Shown here: positions 42,432 through 51,213 of the stretch, one piece after another
Numbering within the stretch: the first letter of the stretch is position 1
How the letters are laid out: each line of letters opens with the position of its first letter
Source of the DNA: DAIQNV01 sp038748775
Lineage (GTDB): Bacteria > Planctomycetota > Phycisphaerae > Phycisphaerales > UBA1924
Reading direction: 5' to 3'
Length of the DNA: 64,000 nt
Assembly: GCA_038748775.1 (NCBI GenBank)
Contig: JBCDIT010000010.1
Span: 1-64,000, forward strand
Program-made: the position numbers and the translations under genes
The notes under the pieces: generated by a model
Database searches by the model: none
What the model saw: only the letters and a program-made list of their open reading frames with translations
What the model was told of the DNA's origin: nothing

Positions 42432-42928
42432 TGGCGAAGTTCCGATTCGGACTCGAGCCGGTCCTCAGGCAAAGGGCAAGAGAAGAAGAAGACAGGCAAC
42501 GCGTTGTCGCCGGGCTCGAGCGCCAACGCATCGCGATCGAAGACGAGATCAAGGGCTACCAGTCGGCTATCGAAGCGGAACGTTCGGAGCTGACGCAGCG
42601 CCTCGGGGACGCGTCGGGGCAGGGCGTCGATCTGGGCGCGGTCCGCGTTCAAGCGAACGCATCGCTGCACCTGATCACGATGGCCCAGCGGGCGGCTCTC
42701 CGGCTGGCCGGTGTCTACGAGCGTCTCGACACCGCCCGGCTCGAACTGCTCGAGGCTTCAACGAGGCGCAAGGCGGTCGAGACGCTCAAAGATCAACGCT
42801 ACGAATCGTGGCGCTCGGCACGGAGCAAAGAAGAGCTCGCGGCCCTCGACGAGTTGGCGGTCATCCGTCACGCACGCCCGATCGACGGCGATGACGACGA
42901 CGGAATCGACGGGGAGGACGCGGCGTGA
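42431..42928 (+). CDS. fliJ: flagellar export protein FliJ
   Basis: A 165-residue, mostly alpha-helical coiled-coil protein, the export-gate stalk that resembles the gamma subunit of F1. The N-terminus KFRFGLEPVLRQRAREEEDR is typical. The second helix carries ETLKDQRYESWRSARSKEE. An acidic tail (DGDDDDGIDGEDAA) is an addition. ATG 42431 overlaps the fliI stop, and its end overlaps the next start (GTGA). Confidence 0.9.
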   Translation: MAKFRFGLEPVLRQRAREEEDRQRVVAGLERQRIAIEDEIKGYQSAIEAERSELTQRLGDASGQGVDLGAVRVQANASLHLITMAQRAALRLAGVYERLDTARLELLEASTRRKAVETLKDQRYESWRSARSKEELAALDELAVIRHARPIDGDDDDGIDGEDAA

Positions 42929-43605
42929 AGTCCCTCGCAAACGCGATCAGCGTAGTGGCCTTGGCGAACATCTTCGCCTTCCTGGCGGTGGTCGGGTGGC
43001 TCATCGCGACAGGCCGCGTCGATACCGACCGGATCGAGAAGACCCGAGCGATGTACGCCGAGCCGGTGGCACTTGAGCAGGCTCGGGTCGCGCGGGAAGA
43101 GCGGGAGGCGGCCCAGGCATCGGCCGAGGCGGAAGCATTGGATACCGGTGGCGCGCCGGTCACGGCCTCGGAGTCGCTCGCTCTGCGGCTCGAACTGAGC
43201 GAACTCGACCGTCAGCGGCTCGAACGCATGAAGCGAGAGGTCGCCGACTTGCAGCGGACGCTGGCGCGCGAACGCACGCTGCTCGAAGAAGAACGCGAGA
43301 CCTTCGAGCGGCAGCGCGGCCAGTTCCAAACCATGCGAGAGGAGATCGCGGCGCTCGAAGGGGCCGAACAGTTCCAGAAGGCGCTCGGATCGATCGAGAA
43401 GATGAAGCCCGACGATGCTCGGACCGTCCTCCAAGAGCTGCTTGAAAAGGGGGACTTCGACCGGGTCGTCGGGTACCTCGACGCGATGCAAGAACGCACG
43501 CGCACCAAGGTCATGACTTCGTTCGTCAAGGACGACCAAGCCGGAGTGGCCGCGGATTTGCTCGAAGCCCTGCGGGTACGCGGACTGGGAGCCGCGACCC
43601 CCTAG
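42925..43605 (+). CDS. MotE-like flagellar protein
   Basis: A 226-residue protein. One N-terminal membrane helix (VVALANIFAFLAVVGWLIAT) is followed by a long coiled coil (RLERMKREVADLQRTLARER) and a C-terminal domain resembling the MgtE N-terminal/FliG-like helical fold (FQKALGSIEKMKPDDARTVL, FDRVVGYLDAMQER). The same layout occurs in MotE, a periplasmic chaperone of stator protein MotC in alpha-proteobacteria, and in related genes beside fliJ elsewhere. It starts at GTG 42925 overlapping fliJ. A motor or export accessory role is inferred. Confidence 0.75.
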   Translation: MKSLANAISVVALANIFAFLAVVGWLIATGRVDTDRIEKTRAMYAEPVALEQARVAREEREAAQASAEAEALDTGGAPVTASESLALRLELSELDRQRLERMKREVADLQRTLARERTLLEEERETFERQRGQFQTMREEIAALEGAEQFQKALGSIEKMKPDDARTVLQELLEKGDFDRVVGYLDAMQERTRTKVMTSFVKDDQAGVAADLLEALRVRGLGAATP

Positions 43606-43614
43606 GGGTATCGC

Positions 43615-44922
43615 GTGCAGGGACTCACTCCATCGGCAACCTCGACTCGGAACGACGGGCACACGGCGCACGCTTCGCGCAGCGTCGGCGCGGATCTCGC
43701 CGTCGATCCTGAGGTCTTTGCGCAGTTGCTCGCGTCGATCGGGGTGGAACGACGCTCGAACCCGGTCATCGATCGTGCCACGTCGCAGCTCTACGGCGGA
43801 CCGCCCGGCGCGAACGAGGGCTCGGCGTTCGATCTCGCCAGCGCAAAGTCTGCCTCAGAACCCGGCATTGTCATGCCGCGATCCAACCAGCAATCCGAGG
43901 TTCACGAGCGGCCCGTCACGGCGGATCGGCGAGATGCCTCGTCGTCGCCGGGAGGCGAACCCTCGAAGAACGAGGACCGAACCGCACGGAGCAGATCGGA
44001 GTCCGAAGCGTCACGCGGGGGCGAGGCGGCGTCGCGATCTACGCCCTCGACGAAGGGCAATCACTCTGGCGGCGACGCGGTGGCACCCTCGACCGAGCCC
44101 TCGCAGCCGGCCGCGGCGCAAGGGACGCAACGAGCGATCGCGACGTCTGCGTCGGCGTTGGGTGTGGTACACGCCGGCGTGGCCAGCGGGGTCGGTGCCG
44201 CGACCGCGACGAGCGGCGGATCGAACACGGGTGCGCCGAACGGAGCGGTCGTCGGCGTCGGGGCCGCGAAGGGGTCCAACTCTCAGAACGTTCTCAAGTT
44301 CCAGTCGCCCACGCCCACCCCGAGGTCCGACGGTGAAGCCGCGGTGGCCCGGGTGAGCAAGGGGCTCGCGAGTCTTGTTCAAACCAAAGGCGGTTCGCTG
44401 ACGCTTCGGTTGACGCCGCACGCGCTCGGCGACGTCCGGGTCCATCTCCGGATGGGCGACGGGACGGTGTCGGCACGGGTCGAAGCAGAGACTGAATCGG
44501 CACGCGCGTTGCTGGAGTCTGGCGTCGACCGTCTTCGCTCTGCGCTGGAAGCCCGGGGCCTCAAGGTTGACAAGGTCGAGGTCGAGCGGTGGACGCACGA
44601 ACCTCGGCGTGACTCGGGCGGGGAAAGCGCCCAAGAACGAGACGGCGCCGGTCGGGACGACCGTGATCCGTCGAGCGGCAGGAGGCCGCGGGGCGATGCG
44701 GAGCATCGCGCTGGAGGAGCCGGGAGCGGTGGAGAGTCATCGCCGGAGAGCGGCGATGGGGATCAGAGTGGCCGGCGGGAGTCCGGCCAGGCCGGGAAGG
44801 ACCCCGGCGCGGTGACCGCGGAGGGCGGGCCGCAGTGGGCGGAGCCCTGGACGGAAGTCGGCGAGCCGGTGCGCCACGGATCGGCGCGCCCGCTGACGGT
44901 ACGTCTGGACACGATGGTGTAA
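43615..44922 (+). CDS. fliK: flagellar hook-length control protein FliK
   Basis: A 435-residue protein in two parts. The N-terminal ~260 residues are low-complexity, Ser/Ala/Gly/Glu-rich and probably disordered, as expected for the molecular ruler. The folded C-terminal core (~260-340) has GGSLTLRLTPHALGDVRVHL and the LRSALEARGLKVDKVEVER stretch of the Flg_hook domain, which switches export specificity by contacting FlhB. A Gly/Asp/Arg-rich tail follows (residues ~345-405). GTG 43615 starts 9 bp after the MotE-like gene. Confidence 0.87.
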   Translation: MQGLTPSATSTRNDGHTAHASRSVGADLAVDPEVFAQLLASIGVERRSNPVIDRATSQLYGGPPGANEGSAFDLASAKSASEPGIVMPRSNQQSEVHERPVTADRRDASSSPGGEPSKNEDRTARSRSESEASRGGEAASRSTPSTKGNHSGGDAVAPSTEPSQPAAAQGTQRAIATSASALGVVHAGVASGVGAATATSGGSNTGAPNGAVVGVGAAKGSNSQNVLKFQSPTPTPRSDGEAAVARVSKGLASLVQTKGGSLTLRLTPHALGDVRVHLRMGDGTVSARVEAETESARALLESGVDRLRSALEARGLKVDKVEVERWTHEPRRDSGGESAQERDGAGRDDRDPSSGRRPRGDAEHRAGGAGSGGESSPESGDGDQSGRRESGQAGKDPGAVTAEGGPQWAEPWTEVGEPVRHGSARPLTVRLDTMV

Positions 44923-44978
44923 CGACAGGGCGATGACAGCGCGGAGCGTGTCGGACCCATCCTCATAAGGAGGGCGCT

Positions 44979-45503
44979 ATGAGTGCGCTCAGCGGCACGT
45001 CGAGTGCCTCGCTATCGTCGACGACGTCGACGGGGTCATCCAATTCAGATCTCGGGTCACTCTCGAACGACGAGTTCTTTGAACTCATCATGGCCGAACT
45101 CAGCGCCCAAGACCCGCTCGAGCCGAACGACACGCAGGCGCTCATCGAGCAGATCTCCTTGATCCGGAGCATCGAGTCGGACGAGCAGATGACCGAGAGC
45201 CTGAACGAACTCGCCGATCAGAGCGCGTTCAACTCGGCCGCCGGCATGATCGGTCAACTCGTCAGCGGGATTACCGAGTCGGGCCAACGTGTCGATGACC
45301 TGGTTGTCAGTGTGAGCAACACCGCCGACGGTCCGATCCTCAACCTGCTCGATGGATCACGCGTCCCGGTCGGCAACGTCGACGAGGTCGCCGGCGGAAT
45401 CGTCTTCGAAGACGAGTCGGGAGACGACGACTCGGGGGATGACGACGGGGGCGATGATGACCTCGGGGATGATGACGAGAACGACGGGGAGGGCTCGCCA
45501 TGA
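44979..45503 (+). CDS. flgD: flagellar hook-capping protein FlgD, short form
   Basis: A 174-residue scaffold for hook assembly. The conserved N-terminal motif is present (FFELIMAELSAQDPLEPNDT, then QALIEQISLI). Residues ~95-140 are short Tudor-like (RVDDLVVSVSNTADGPILNL, VPVGNVDEV). The usual Ig-like domain (full-length ~220-230 residues) is missing and is replaced by an Asp/Gly-rich tail (DDDSGDDDGGDDD). AAGGAGG precedes the ATG. Its end overlaps the next start (ATGA). Confidence 0.88.
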   Translation: MSALSGTSSASLSSTTSTGSSNSDLGSLSNDEFFELIMAELSAQDPLEPNDTQALIEQISLIRSIESDEQMTESLNELADQSAFNSAAGMIGQLVSGITESGQRVDDLVVSVSNTADGPILNLLDGSRVPVGNVDEVAGGIVFEDESGDDDSGDDDGGDDDLGDDDENDGEGSP

Positions 45504-45958
45504 GCCCGGTGACCGGAGCCGATCTCCTGACGTCCCTGGGTTCGGGCATCAAGCCCGCCGGCCTCGAGCGGCCGGCGCAGGACTCGCCCATTGACTTCGC
45601 AAAGCTCCTGAACTCCGCGAGGGGCGGCGCCGCGAAGAGCGGGCTACCGGTTTCGATCGATCCGGGGCTCGGTGTTGAACTCGATGCATCGGGGCACCAA
45701 AGGCTCAGCGAAGCGGTCGACCGGCTCGAGGCTTCCGGGGCTTCGTCGGGGGTGGTGCTCATCGACGGTCACGCGCTCATCGTCGACGTGAACTCGCGAT
45801 CGGCGACGCGCCTCGTTGATCCCGGTGCCGCGACGCGTGTCGACGGTGTCGTCCGCGCAGAGCCATCGGAACGCGACGAGCCCAAGAAAGAAGTCAGCAT
45901 GAGCGACCCGCTCTGGACCATGAGCAACGACGGTTTGGTGCGGATGCTCGCCGGTTGA
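45500..45958 (+). CDS. flagellar operon protein (TIGR02530-like)
   Basis: A 152-residue protein between flgD and flgE. The central GVELDASGHQRLSEAVDRLE and VVLIDGHALIVDVNSRSATR stretches match the pattern of the small 'flagellar operon protein' that lies in the same spot in Firmicutes and other phyla (HAxxRLxxR, then AlIV-V-n). Function is not established. The C-terminal SDPLWTMSNDGLVRML may be helical. It starts within the flgD stop. Confidence 0.72.
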   Translation: MSPVTGADLLTSLGSGIKPAGLERPAQDSPIDFAKLLNSARGGAAKSGLPVSIDPGLGVELDASGHQRLSEAVDRLEASGASSGVVLIDGHALIVDVNSRSATRLVDPGAATRVDGVVRAEPSERDEPKKEVSMSDPLWTMSNDGLVRMLAG

Positions 45959-46024
45959 TCCAGAAACGATGAACAGACAACAGCGTCGGGGGATACACGG
46001 CGCTTCGGACGGGACGGAGGATCC

Positions 46025-47779
46025 ATGGCCTCGAACACAGCGCTCTACACCGGTCTGAGCAGCCTGAACGCCCACGCGAGACGGCTCGATGTCGTCGGCA
46101 ACAATATCGCGAACTCGAACACGACCGCGTTCAAGTCGAGCCGCGTCGTCTTCGAGACCCGGTTCTCGCAGAACTTCAAGCTGGGCAGCTCACCCTCTGC
46201 CGACATGGGCGGCACAAACCCGGGCCAGATCGGGTTGGGCGTTGATGTTGCCGGCACACTCCGCGACTTTTCCAACGGATCGCTCCAGGCGACCGGCGAC
46301 GCACGCGACCTCGCGATCGAGGGCGACGGGTTCTTCGTCGTCCGACGGGGCGATCAGAATTTCTACACGAGAGACGGCGGTTTCCGTCCCGACGAGACCG
46401 ATTCGCTCGTCACCATCGGCGGCGATCGTCTTATGGGGTACCCCGTCGATGACGGGTTCAACATCATCGAAGGCCAACTCGAGCCGATCGCCGTGCCTCT
46501 CGGCAAGCTGAGGCTCGCAGAGCAAACGACCGAGGTCGGGCTCGCCGGTAACCTGAACGCCGACGGCGCGGTCGCGACGCAGGGCGGCATCGTTGATCTG
46601 TTGGGGACTGCGTCGAGCGGGCTCCGGCTGACGTCGGGGCCTTTGGCAGCTTCGGCGCCGGACCTCTTGCTCACGACCAGCCTGCTGACCGATATCGAGG
46701 ATCCGCTCCAGCCGGGAACCGATGCCCCGCTCTTTGCCGCCGGTCAATCGCTCTCGTTCTCCGGAGGTGAAAAGGGAAGCAAGACACTCCCCGATGCCTC
46801 GCTCGAGATCGAAGCGACAACCACTGTCAGCGATCTGCTCGCGTTCTTGAGTTCGGCGCTCGGTATCCACTCCACGACGTCTGCCAACCCCGACGGCGCA
46901 ACTCCGGGCGCCTCGCTCGATCCGGCGACCGGGCGCATCAGCGTGGCCGGGAACACCGGCGAGGCGAACGAGATCAACCTGAACTCGGAGAACCTCAGGC
47001 TGCTCGAGGCCGACGGGTCGCTCAACCGCCTCCCCTTCGTTGCCGATCGGCAGGCCTCGGCCACCGGCGAGAGCGTGCGCACGACGATGGTCGTGTACGA
47101 CTCACTCGGGACCGCGGTCGAGGTCGACGTATCGATGACGATGGTCGGCAAGTCACTCAGCGGAACGACTTGGCGCTACGACGTACAAAGCCCCGAGAAC
47201 CTCGGCCAGGGCCTGCACCTGACCTCGGGCGAGATTCAGTTCGATACGTTCGGTCAACTCGTCGATGATGATCCAGTCGTCGTGTCGCTGAGCCGCGCCG
47301 GCTCGGGTGCCGCGTCACCGCTCGTCTTCGATCTCGGGTTCCAGAACGAGTCGGGCCGCGTGACGGCGCTCTCTGATACGCCCAGCGAGCTCGCCGCGGT
47401 ATTCCGCGACGGGCTCCCCGCCGGCGTGCTCGAGGACTTCGCGGTCGCCGAAGACGGCGTGATCCAGGGCGCGTTCAGCAACGGCGCGATCCGCACACTC
47501 GGGCAGGTCCCTCTCGCGACCTTCCCGAACAACGAGGGCTTGCTCGACGAGGGCGCCGGCTTGTTCAGCGTTGGTGCGAACAGCGGAGACGCCGTGGTGT
47601 CCAGGCCAGGCTCGCTCGGGTCGGGCGTCATCGTGGGCGGTGCCCTCGAACTGAGCAACGTCGACCTCGGCGAGGAGTTCATCGACCTGATCGTGACCCA
47701 GACCGGGTACAACGCGGCGAGCCGGATTATCCAGACGACCGACGAACTGATGCAGCAGCTCTTGGTGCTTGGCCGCTAA
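46025..47779 (+). CDS. flgE: flagellar hook protein FlgE
   Basis: A 584-residue hook subunit. It has the rod/hook N-terminus (TGLSSLNAHARRLDVVGNNI, ANSNTTAFKSS), then GSLQATGDARDLAIEGDGFF, and the C-terminal EEFIDLIVTQTGYNAASRII helix. The middle (~190-480) is enlarged relative to E. coli FlgE (402 residues) and contains an inserted domain (TTVSDLLAFLSSALGIHST). CGGAGG precedes the ATG. Confidence 0.95.
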   Translation: MASNTALYTGLSSLNAHARRLDVVGNNIANSNTTAFKSSRVVFETRFSQNFKLGSSPSADMGGTNPGQIGLGVDVAGTLRDFSNGSLQATGDARDLAIEGDGFFVVRRGDQNFYTRDGGFRPDETDSLVTIGGDRLMGYPVDDGFNIIEGQLEPIAVPLGKLRLAEQTTEVGLAGNLNADGAVATQGGIVDLLGTASSGLRLTSGPLAASAPDLLLTTSLLTDIEDPLQPGTDAPLFAAGQSLSFSGGEKGSKTLPDASLEIEATTTVSDLLAFLSSALGIHSTTSANPDGATPGASLDPATGRISVAGNTGEANEINLNSENLRLLEADGSLNRLPFVADRQASATGESVRTTMVVYDSLGTAVEVDVSMTMVGKSLSGTTWRYDVQSPENLGQGLHLTSGEIQFDTFGQLVDDDPVVVSLSRAGSGAASPLVFDLGFQNESGRVTALSDTPSELAAVFRDGLPAGVLEDFAVAEDGVIQGAFSNGAIRTLGQVPLATFPNNEGLLDEGAGLFSVGANSGDAVVSRPGSLGSGVIVGGALELSNVDLGEEFIDLIVTQTGYNAASRIIQTTDELMQQLLVLGR

Positions 47780-47794
47780 TCGGGGTGTGACGCG

Positions 47795-47992
47795 ATGATC
47801 AACGTGACGCGGCTCAACGGGCAAAAGTACGTGATCAACGCGGAGCTGATCCGCACGATCGAAGAACAGCCCGACACGATCCTGACCCTGATCAACGGGG
47901 ACCGGATGCTCGTCAAGGAGTCGATGCGCGAGGTGGTCGCCCGGACCATCGAGTATGGGCGGCACCTTCGGAACTGGCGAGGAACGGAGTAA
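47795..47992 (+). CDS. flbD: flagellar protein FlbD (SwrD-like)
   Basis: A 65-residue protein starting MINVTRLNGQKYVINAELIR, matching the small FlbD/SwrD family that sits between flgE and motA in many genomes. In Bacillus subtilis SwrD supports motor torque; the same is only inferred here. Starts 15 bp after flgE. Confidence 0.88.
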   Translation: MINVTRLNGQKYVINAELIRTIEEQPDTILTLINGDRMLVKESMREVVARTIEYGRHLRNWRGTE

Positions 47993-48197
47993 CCCTGGCT
48001 TGCTCCCTCCGGCGTTCGGGCCCACCCCTGGACTGGTGGTAGGGGCGGTAACGGTGCACAGGTCCGGAAACTGAAGTGCTGGTGCCGACTGGGCAAACGG
48101 GGCATCAAGTGCGCCCCTTCGCGATCCGACGACAGAAGCGAGTCTCGGTGCCGCGTCGGCCCGGGCACACGCGGACCGAGGACGCGGAGGGCGGATC

Positions 48198-48971
48198 TTG
48201 GACATCGCGACGGTCATCGGACTCATCGTCGGAGTCGCGGGCATCGCCGCCGGCATCGTGCTGGGCGGTGGTAACCCCGCGGCCCTGATCGACGTCCCAT
48301 CGCTCATGGTCGTGGGCGGCGGGATGATCGGGGCGACGCTCATGTCGTTCCCGCTCGCGATGGTTCTCAAGATCCACACCGTGATTCTCAAGTCGATCTT
48401 CGGGGTCCCCCCGGACCAGTTGCAAACCATCAAAGATCTCGTCAGCTACGCTGAGATCGCTCGCCGCGAGGGCATCCTGAGCCTCGAGAACGTCATCGAG
48501 GACATGAACGACCCGTTCATCGTCCGCGGCATTAAAATGGCGGTCGACGGGACCGACCCGGAACTCATCCGGACCATCATGGAGAGCGAGCTCGAGGGCA
48601 TGATGGATCGCCACGCTCTCGGCAAGCGGATGATGGACAACATCGCGAAGTACGCCCCAGCATTCGGCATGATCGGGACGCTCATGGGCCTGATCTTCAT
48701 GCTCCAGAACATGGACGATCCCTCGGCCATCGGCCCGGGCATGGCGGTCGCCCTGATCACGACCATGTACGGCGCGCTCGTCGCGAACGTGGTCGCGAGC
48801 CCGGTGGCCGACAAGCTTGCTGTGCGCGATGCCGAGGAGGTGATGAGCAAGACGATCATCATCGCCGGCGTGATGGCGATCCAGTCGGGGGACAACCCCC
48901 GCGTTGTCGAGAGCAAGCTGCTGACCTTCCTGGCCCCGAGCCAGCGAGCACAAGCCGAAGAGGCGGCCTGA
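48198..48971 (+). CDS. motA: flagellar motor stator protein MotA
   Basis: A 257-residue proton (or sodium) channel stator subunit. Membrane helices are at ~4-24, ~32-52, ~150-172 and ~180-202, with YAPAFGMIGTLMGLIFMLQN and TTMYGALVANVVASPVADKL marking helices 3 and 4. The charged cytoplasmic loop (IARREGILSLENVIEDMNDP) meets FliG. It starts at TTG 48198 with GGAGG seven bases upstream. The 205-bp gap before it contains several hairpins but no gene. Confidence 0.93.
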   Translation: MDIATVIGLIVGVAGIAAGIVLGGGNPAALIDVPSLMVVGGGMIGATLMSFPLAMVLKIHTVILKSIFGVPPDQLQTIKDLVSYAEIARREGILSLENVIEDMNDPFIVRGIKMAVDGTDPELIRTIMESELEGMMDRHALGKRMMDNIAKYAPAFGMIGTLMGLIFMLQNMDDPSAIGPGMAVALITTMYGALVANVVASPVADKLAVRDAEEVMSKTIIIAGVMAIQSGDNPRVVESKLLTFLAPSQRAQAEEAA

Positions 48972-48972
48972 T

Positions 48973-49716
48973 ATGGCCAAGCGTCGCAAGGCAGAGGAGC
49001 CAGGGATCCCCGACTGGATCGTCACCTACGGCGATCTGATGTCGCTACTGCTCTGCTTCTTCATCCTGCTCGCCGCCTTCAGCGAGCTCAAGCAGCCGCG
49101 CGAGTTCAGAGAGGTGATCGACAAAATCAGGGAAGCCCTGGGCTTCCAGGGCGGCATGGGCCAGGCTCCGATCCCCGACTCGCCGACCAACGCCACCATC
49201 AACATGCTCGAGAAGATGGCGAAGCGCGAGGACCAGTCGGCGAACGTCAACAAGCAGAACCAGGAAAACGTCGTCGGACGGCACGATAAGGTCAGCGTCG
49301 TGCACGAGGGCAACTGGCACGCGATCGGCGGCTCGATGGCCTTCGATGCAGGTTCGACCGAGCTGACTCCGAGCACCCAGAAAATGCTCCGCGAGGACAT
49401 CGCGCCCAAGCTCAAGGACCGGACCAACATCGTTCGGATCATCGGGCATGCGTGGGGATTCGAAGACACGACCGCAGGCTCGCCCATGGAAGTGAGCTTC
49501 GCCCGGGCGCTCGCGGCTCACGACTACCTCGTCGAAGAGTGCGGCGTCGACCCGGCCCTGCTCCGCGTCGTGGCCTCGGCCGACGTGGAACCGGCGGAGT
49601 TCGATCGATCGGGACAAAGCGGGGGGGGCGAGAACCGCCGGGTCCAGGTGTACATGACCGACCGGCTCGTTGATCAAATCCATCCGGATCCGTACGGCAC
49701 CGGGCGCGGCCCCTAA
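48973..49716 (+). CDS. motB: flagellar motor stator protein MotB
   Basis: A 247-residue stator subunit. The single membrane helix holds the ion-binding Asp21 (TYGDLMSLLLCFFILLAAFS). A plug-like segment follows, then an OmpA-type peptidoglycan-binding domain (MAFDAGSTELTPSTQ, VRIIGHAWG, FARALAAHDYLVEECGVDP, ENRRVQVYM). Starts one base after the motA stop. Confidence 0.94.
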   Translation: MAKRRKAEEPGIPDWIVTYGDLMSLLLCFFILLAAFSELKQPREFREVIDKIREALGFQGGMGQAPIPDSPTNATINMLEKMAKREDQSANVNKQNQENVVGRHDKVSVVHEGNWHAIGGSMAFDAGSTELTPSTQKMLREDIAPKLKDRTNIVRIIGHAWGFEDTTAGSPMEVSFARALAAHDYLVEECGVDPALLRVVASADVEPAEFDRSGQSGGGENRRVQVYMTDRLVDQIHPDPYGTGRGP

Positions 49717-49774
49717 CAAGGGGTCTTTGAGAGAGTGAGCCCCGAAGAACCCCGGGGCGTCGAGGAGGCTGAGC

Positions 49775-50293
49775 ATGGCGGACGAACAGCAGGGAGACCA
49801 GCCCGAAAAGAAGGGCGGGATGAACGCGATCATCATCGTCGCGGCGCTGATGATCGTCGAAGCGGTCGCCGTGTTCGGCGTGATGATGGTCACCATGGGC
49901 TCGAGCAGCTCGGCCCAGACCGCAGAACTCGAGGGCGACGAAGTCAACGAGGATGAGAAGGGCGTCGAGGTCGAGCTCATCAAAGAGCGCTTCCAGAACA
50001 TGTCGACCGGCCGCGTGTGGCAGTGGGAGACGCACGTCGTGCTCCGCGTTCGAAACAAGAACGTCGCGCGGATCGAGTCGGAGAAGGAGAAGCGCGCAAG
50101 CGAGATCCATGAGGGCATCGGACGGATCATCCGAAGCGCTCAGGATCGCCATCTCCGCGAGCCCGGGCTCGAGACCATCACCAGGCAGCTCACCCAGTAC
50201 GTGAACGAGGTGTTCGGCTTCGATCAGGACGGCATGCCCCGCGTGGAACGCGTGATCGTCCCGAGGTGCATGGGCGCCCCGATGGACTACTGA
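49775..50293 (+). CDS. fliL: flagellar basal-body-associated protein FliL
   Basis: A 172-residue single-pass protein (helix ~17-40, NAIIIVAALMIVEAVAVFGV) with a periplasmic stomatin-like domain (VWQWETHVVLRVRNKNVARI, REPGLETITRQLTQYVNEV). FliL rings the stator. Its place after motB and before the C-ring gene fits. GAGG lies upstream of the ATG. Confidence 0.85.
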   Translation: MADEQQGDQPEKKGGMNAIIIVAALMIVEAVAVFGVMMVTMGSSSSAQTAELEGDEVNEDEKGVEVELIKERFQNMSTGRVWQWETHVVLRVRNKNVARIESEKEKRASEIHEGIGRIIRSAQDRHLREPGLETITRQLTQYVNEVFGFDQDGMPRVERVIVPRCMGAPMDY

Positions 50294-50446
50294 TCGCCCG
50301 GGGGTTGCGCAGATCTTGCGTGCCCGACCGTGGCAACCCCGCCCGCGATGAGATTCATGCGCCCCGACCGCGTCGAAACTGCGGTCGAGCGCGTCCGTCG
50401 CCCGATGTCGTCCCCACGGCGAGGATCGCCTGGGACGGAGGTCAGG

Positions 50447-51151
50447 ATGGCCGACGAAGATCAGAACACGCCTCCGAACGAAGGCGAAGACAGCCCCGAA
50501 ACGCCCGAGCAGTCACCCGAGAGCACAGCCGAGGGTGAGTCAGAGGGCGGCGCATCAGATGCTCAATCTGATGCAGAGGCGGCGATGAGCGACACTCAGG
50601 ACAAGCTCGACGCAACGGCCGACGAAGCCGAATCGACGCCACCTTCGGGGGACGAGGCCGAAGCGTTGGCCGCGGTCCAGGCGGCGATCGCCGGATTGTC
50701 CGACGACGCCGACGGCGCCGCTGCCGGCGGCGTAAGCGAAGACGCTTCGGCGGCGGACGCCGCGGCCGAGGCCGCGATGATGGCGATGCTCGAAGGCGAA
50801 GGCGGGGGTGGCGAACCCGCCATACCCGACGGTGCCGCCCCGTTTGACGCTCCAGAGTTCAACCGGGTTCCGACGGCCGCCCACGCCGCGGCCATCGACC
50901 TCCTCGGCGACGTCAACCTCAACGTGTCCATCGAGTTAGGTCGGACTCGCATGCTGGTCGAGGACGTCCTCCGGTTGGGAGATGGCGCGGTTGTCGAACT
51001 CGACAAGCTTGCCGGCGACCCCGTCGATGTTTTTGTCAACGGTCGCCCCGTTGCAAGGGGCGAGGTGCTCGTGCTCAACGACACGTTCTGCGTCCGCGTG
51101 AACCAGATTCTCGACGCGGCGGCTGATATCGCCGGCGAAAAAGGCGGCTGA
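50447..51151 (+). CDS. fliN: flagellar motor switch protein FliN with long acidic N-terminus
   Basis: A 234-residue C-ring protein. The last ~85 residues are the SpoA/FliN domain (LLGDVNLNVSIELGRTRMLV, VVELDKLAGDPVDVFVNGRP, VARGEVLVLNDTFCVRVNQI). The first ~150 residues are low-complexity and very acidic (Glu/Asp/Ala/Ser/Pro). E. coli FliN is 137 residues. ATG 50447 follows CGGAGG. The 153-bp gap after fliL has no gene. fliM, which normally stands here, is absent. Confidence 0.92.
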   Translation: MADEDQNTPPNEGEDSPETPEQSPESTAEGESEGGASDAQSDAEAAMSDTQDKLDATADEAESTPPSGDEAEALAAVQAAIAGLSDDADGAAAGGVSEDASAADAAAEAAMMAMLEGEGGGGEPAIPDGAAPFDAPEFNRVPTAAHAAAIDLLGDVNLNVSIELGRTRMLVEDVLRLGDGAVVELDKLAGDPVDVFVNGRPVARGEVLVLNDTFCVRVNQILDAAADIAGEKGG

Positions 51152-51213
51152 GGCGATCACCACACACCGGCGCGGCGGAGTCCGCGTCCATCGGAGGCCA
51201 GGACGGCCGAGCC

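Noticed and set aside
48083..48120. GGGCAAACGGGGC in the motA leader, recalling part of the c-di-GMP-I riboswitch
   Set aside because: The tetraloop-receptor stretch (GACGCAAAGC) and the second paired arm of that riboswitch class are not found at the expected places.
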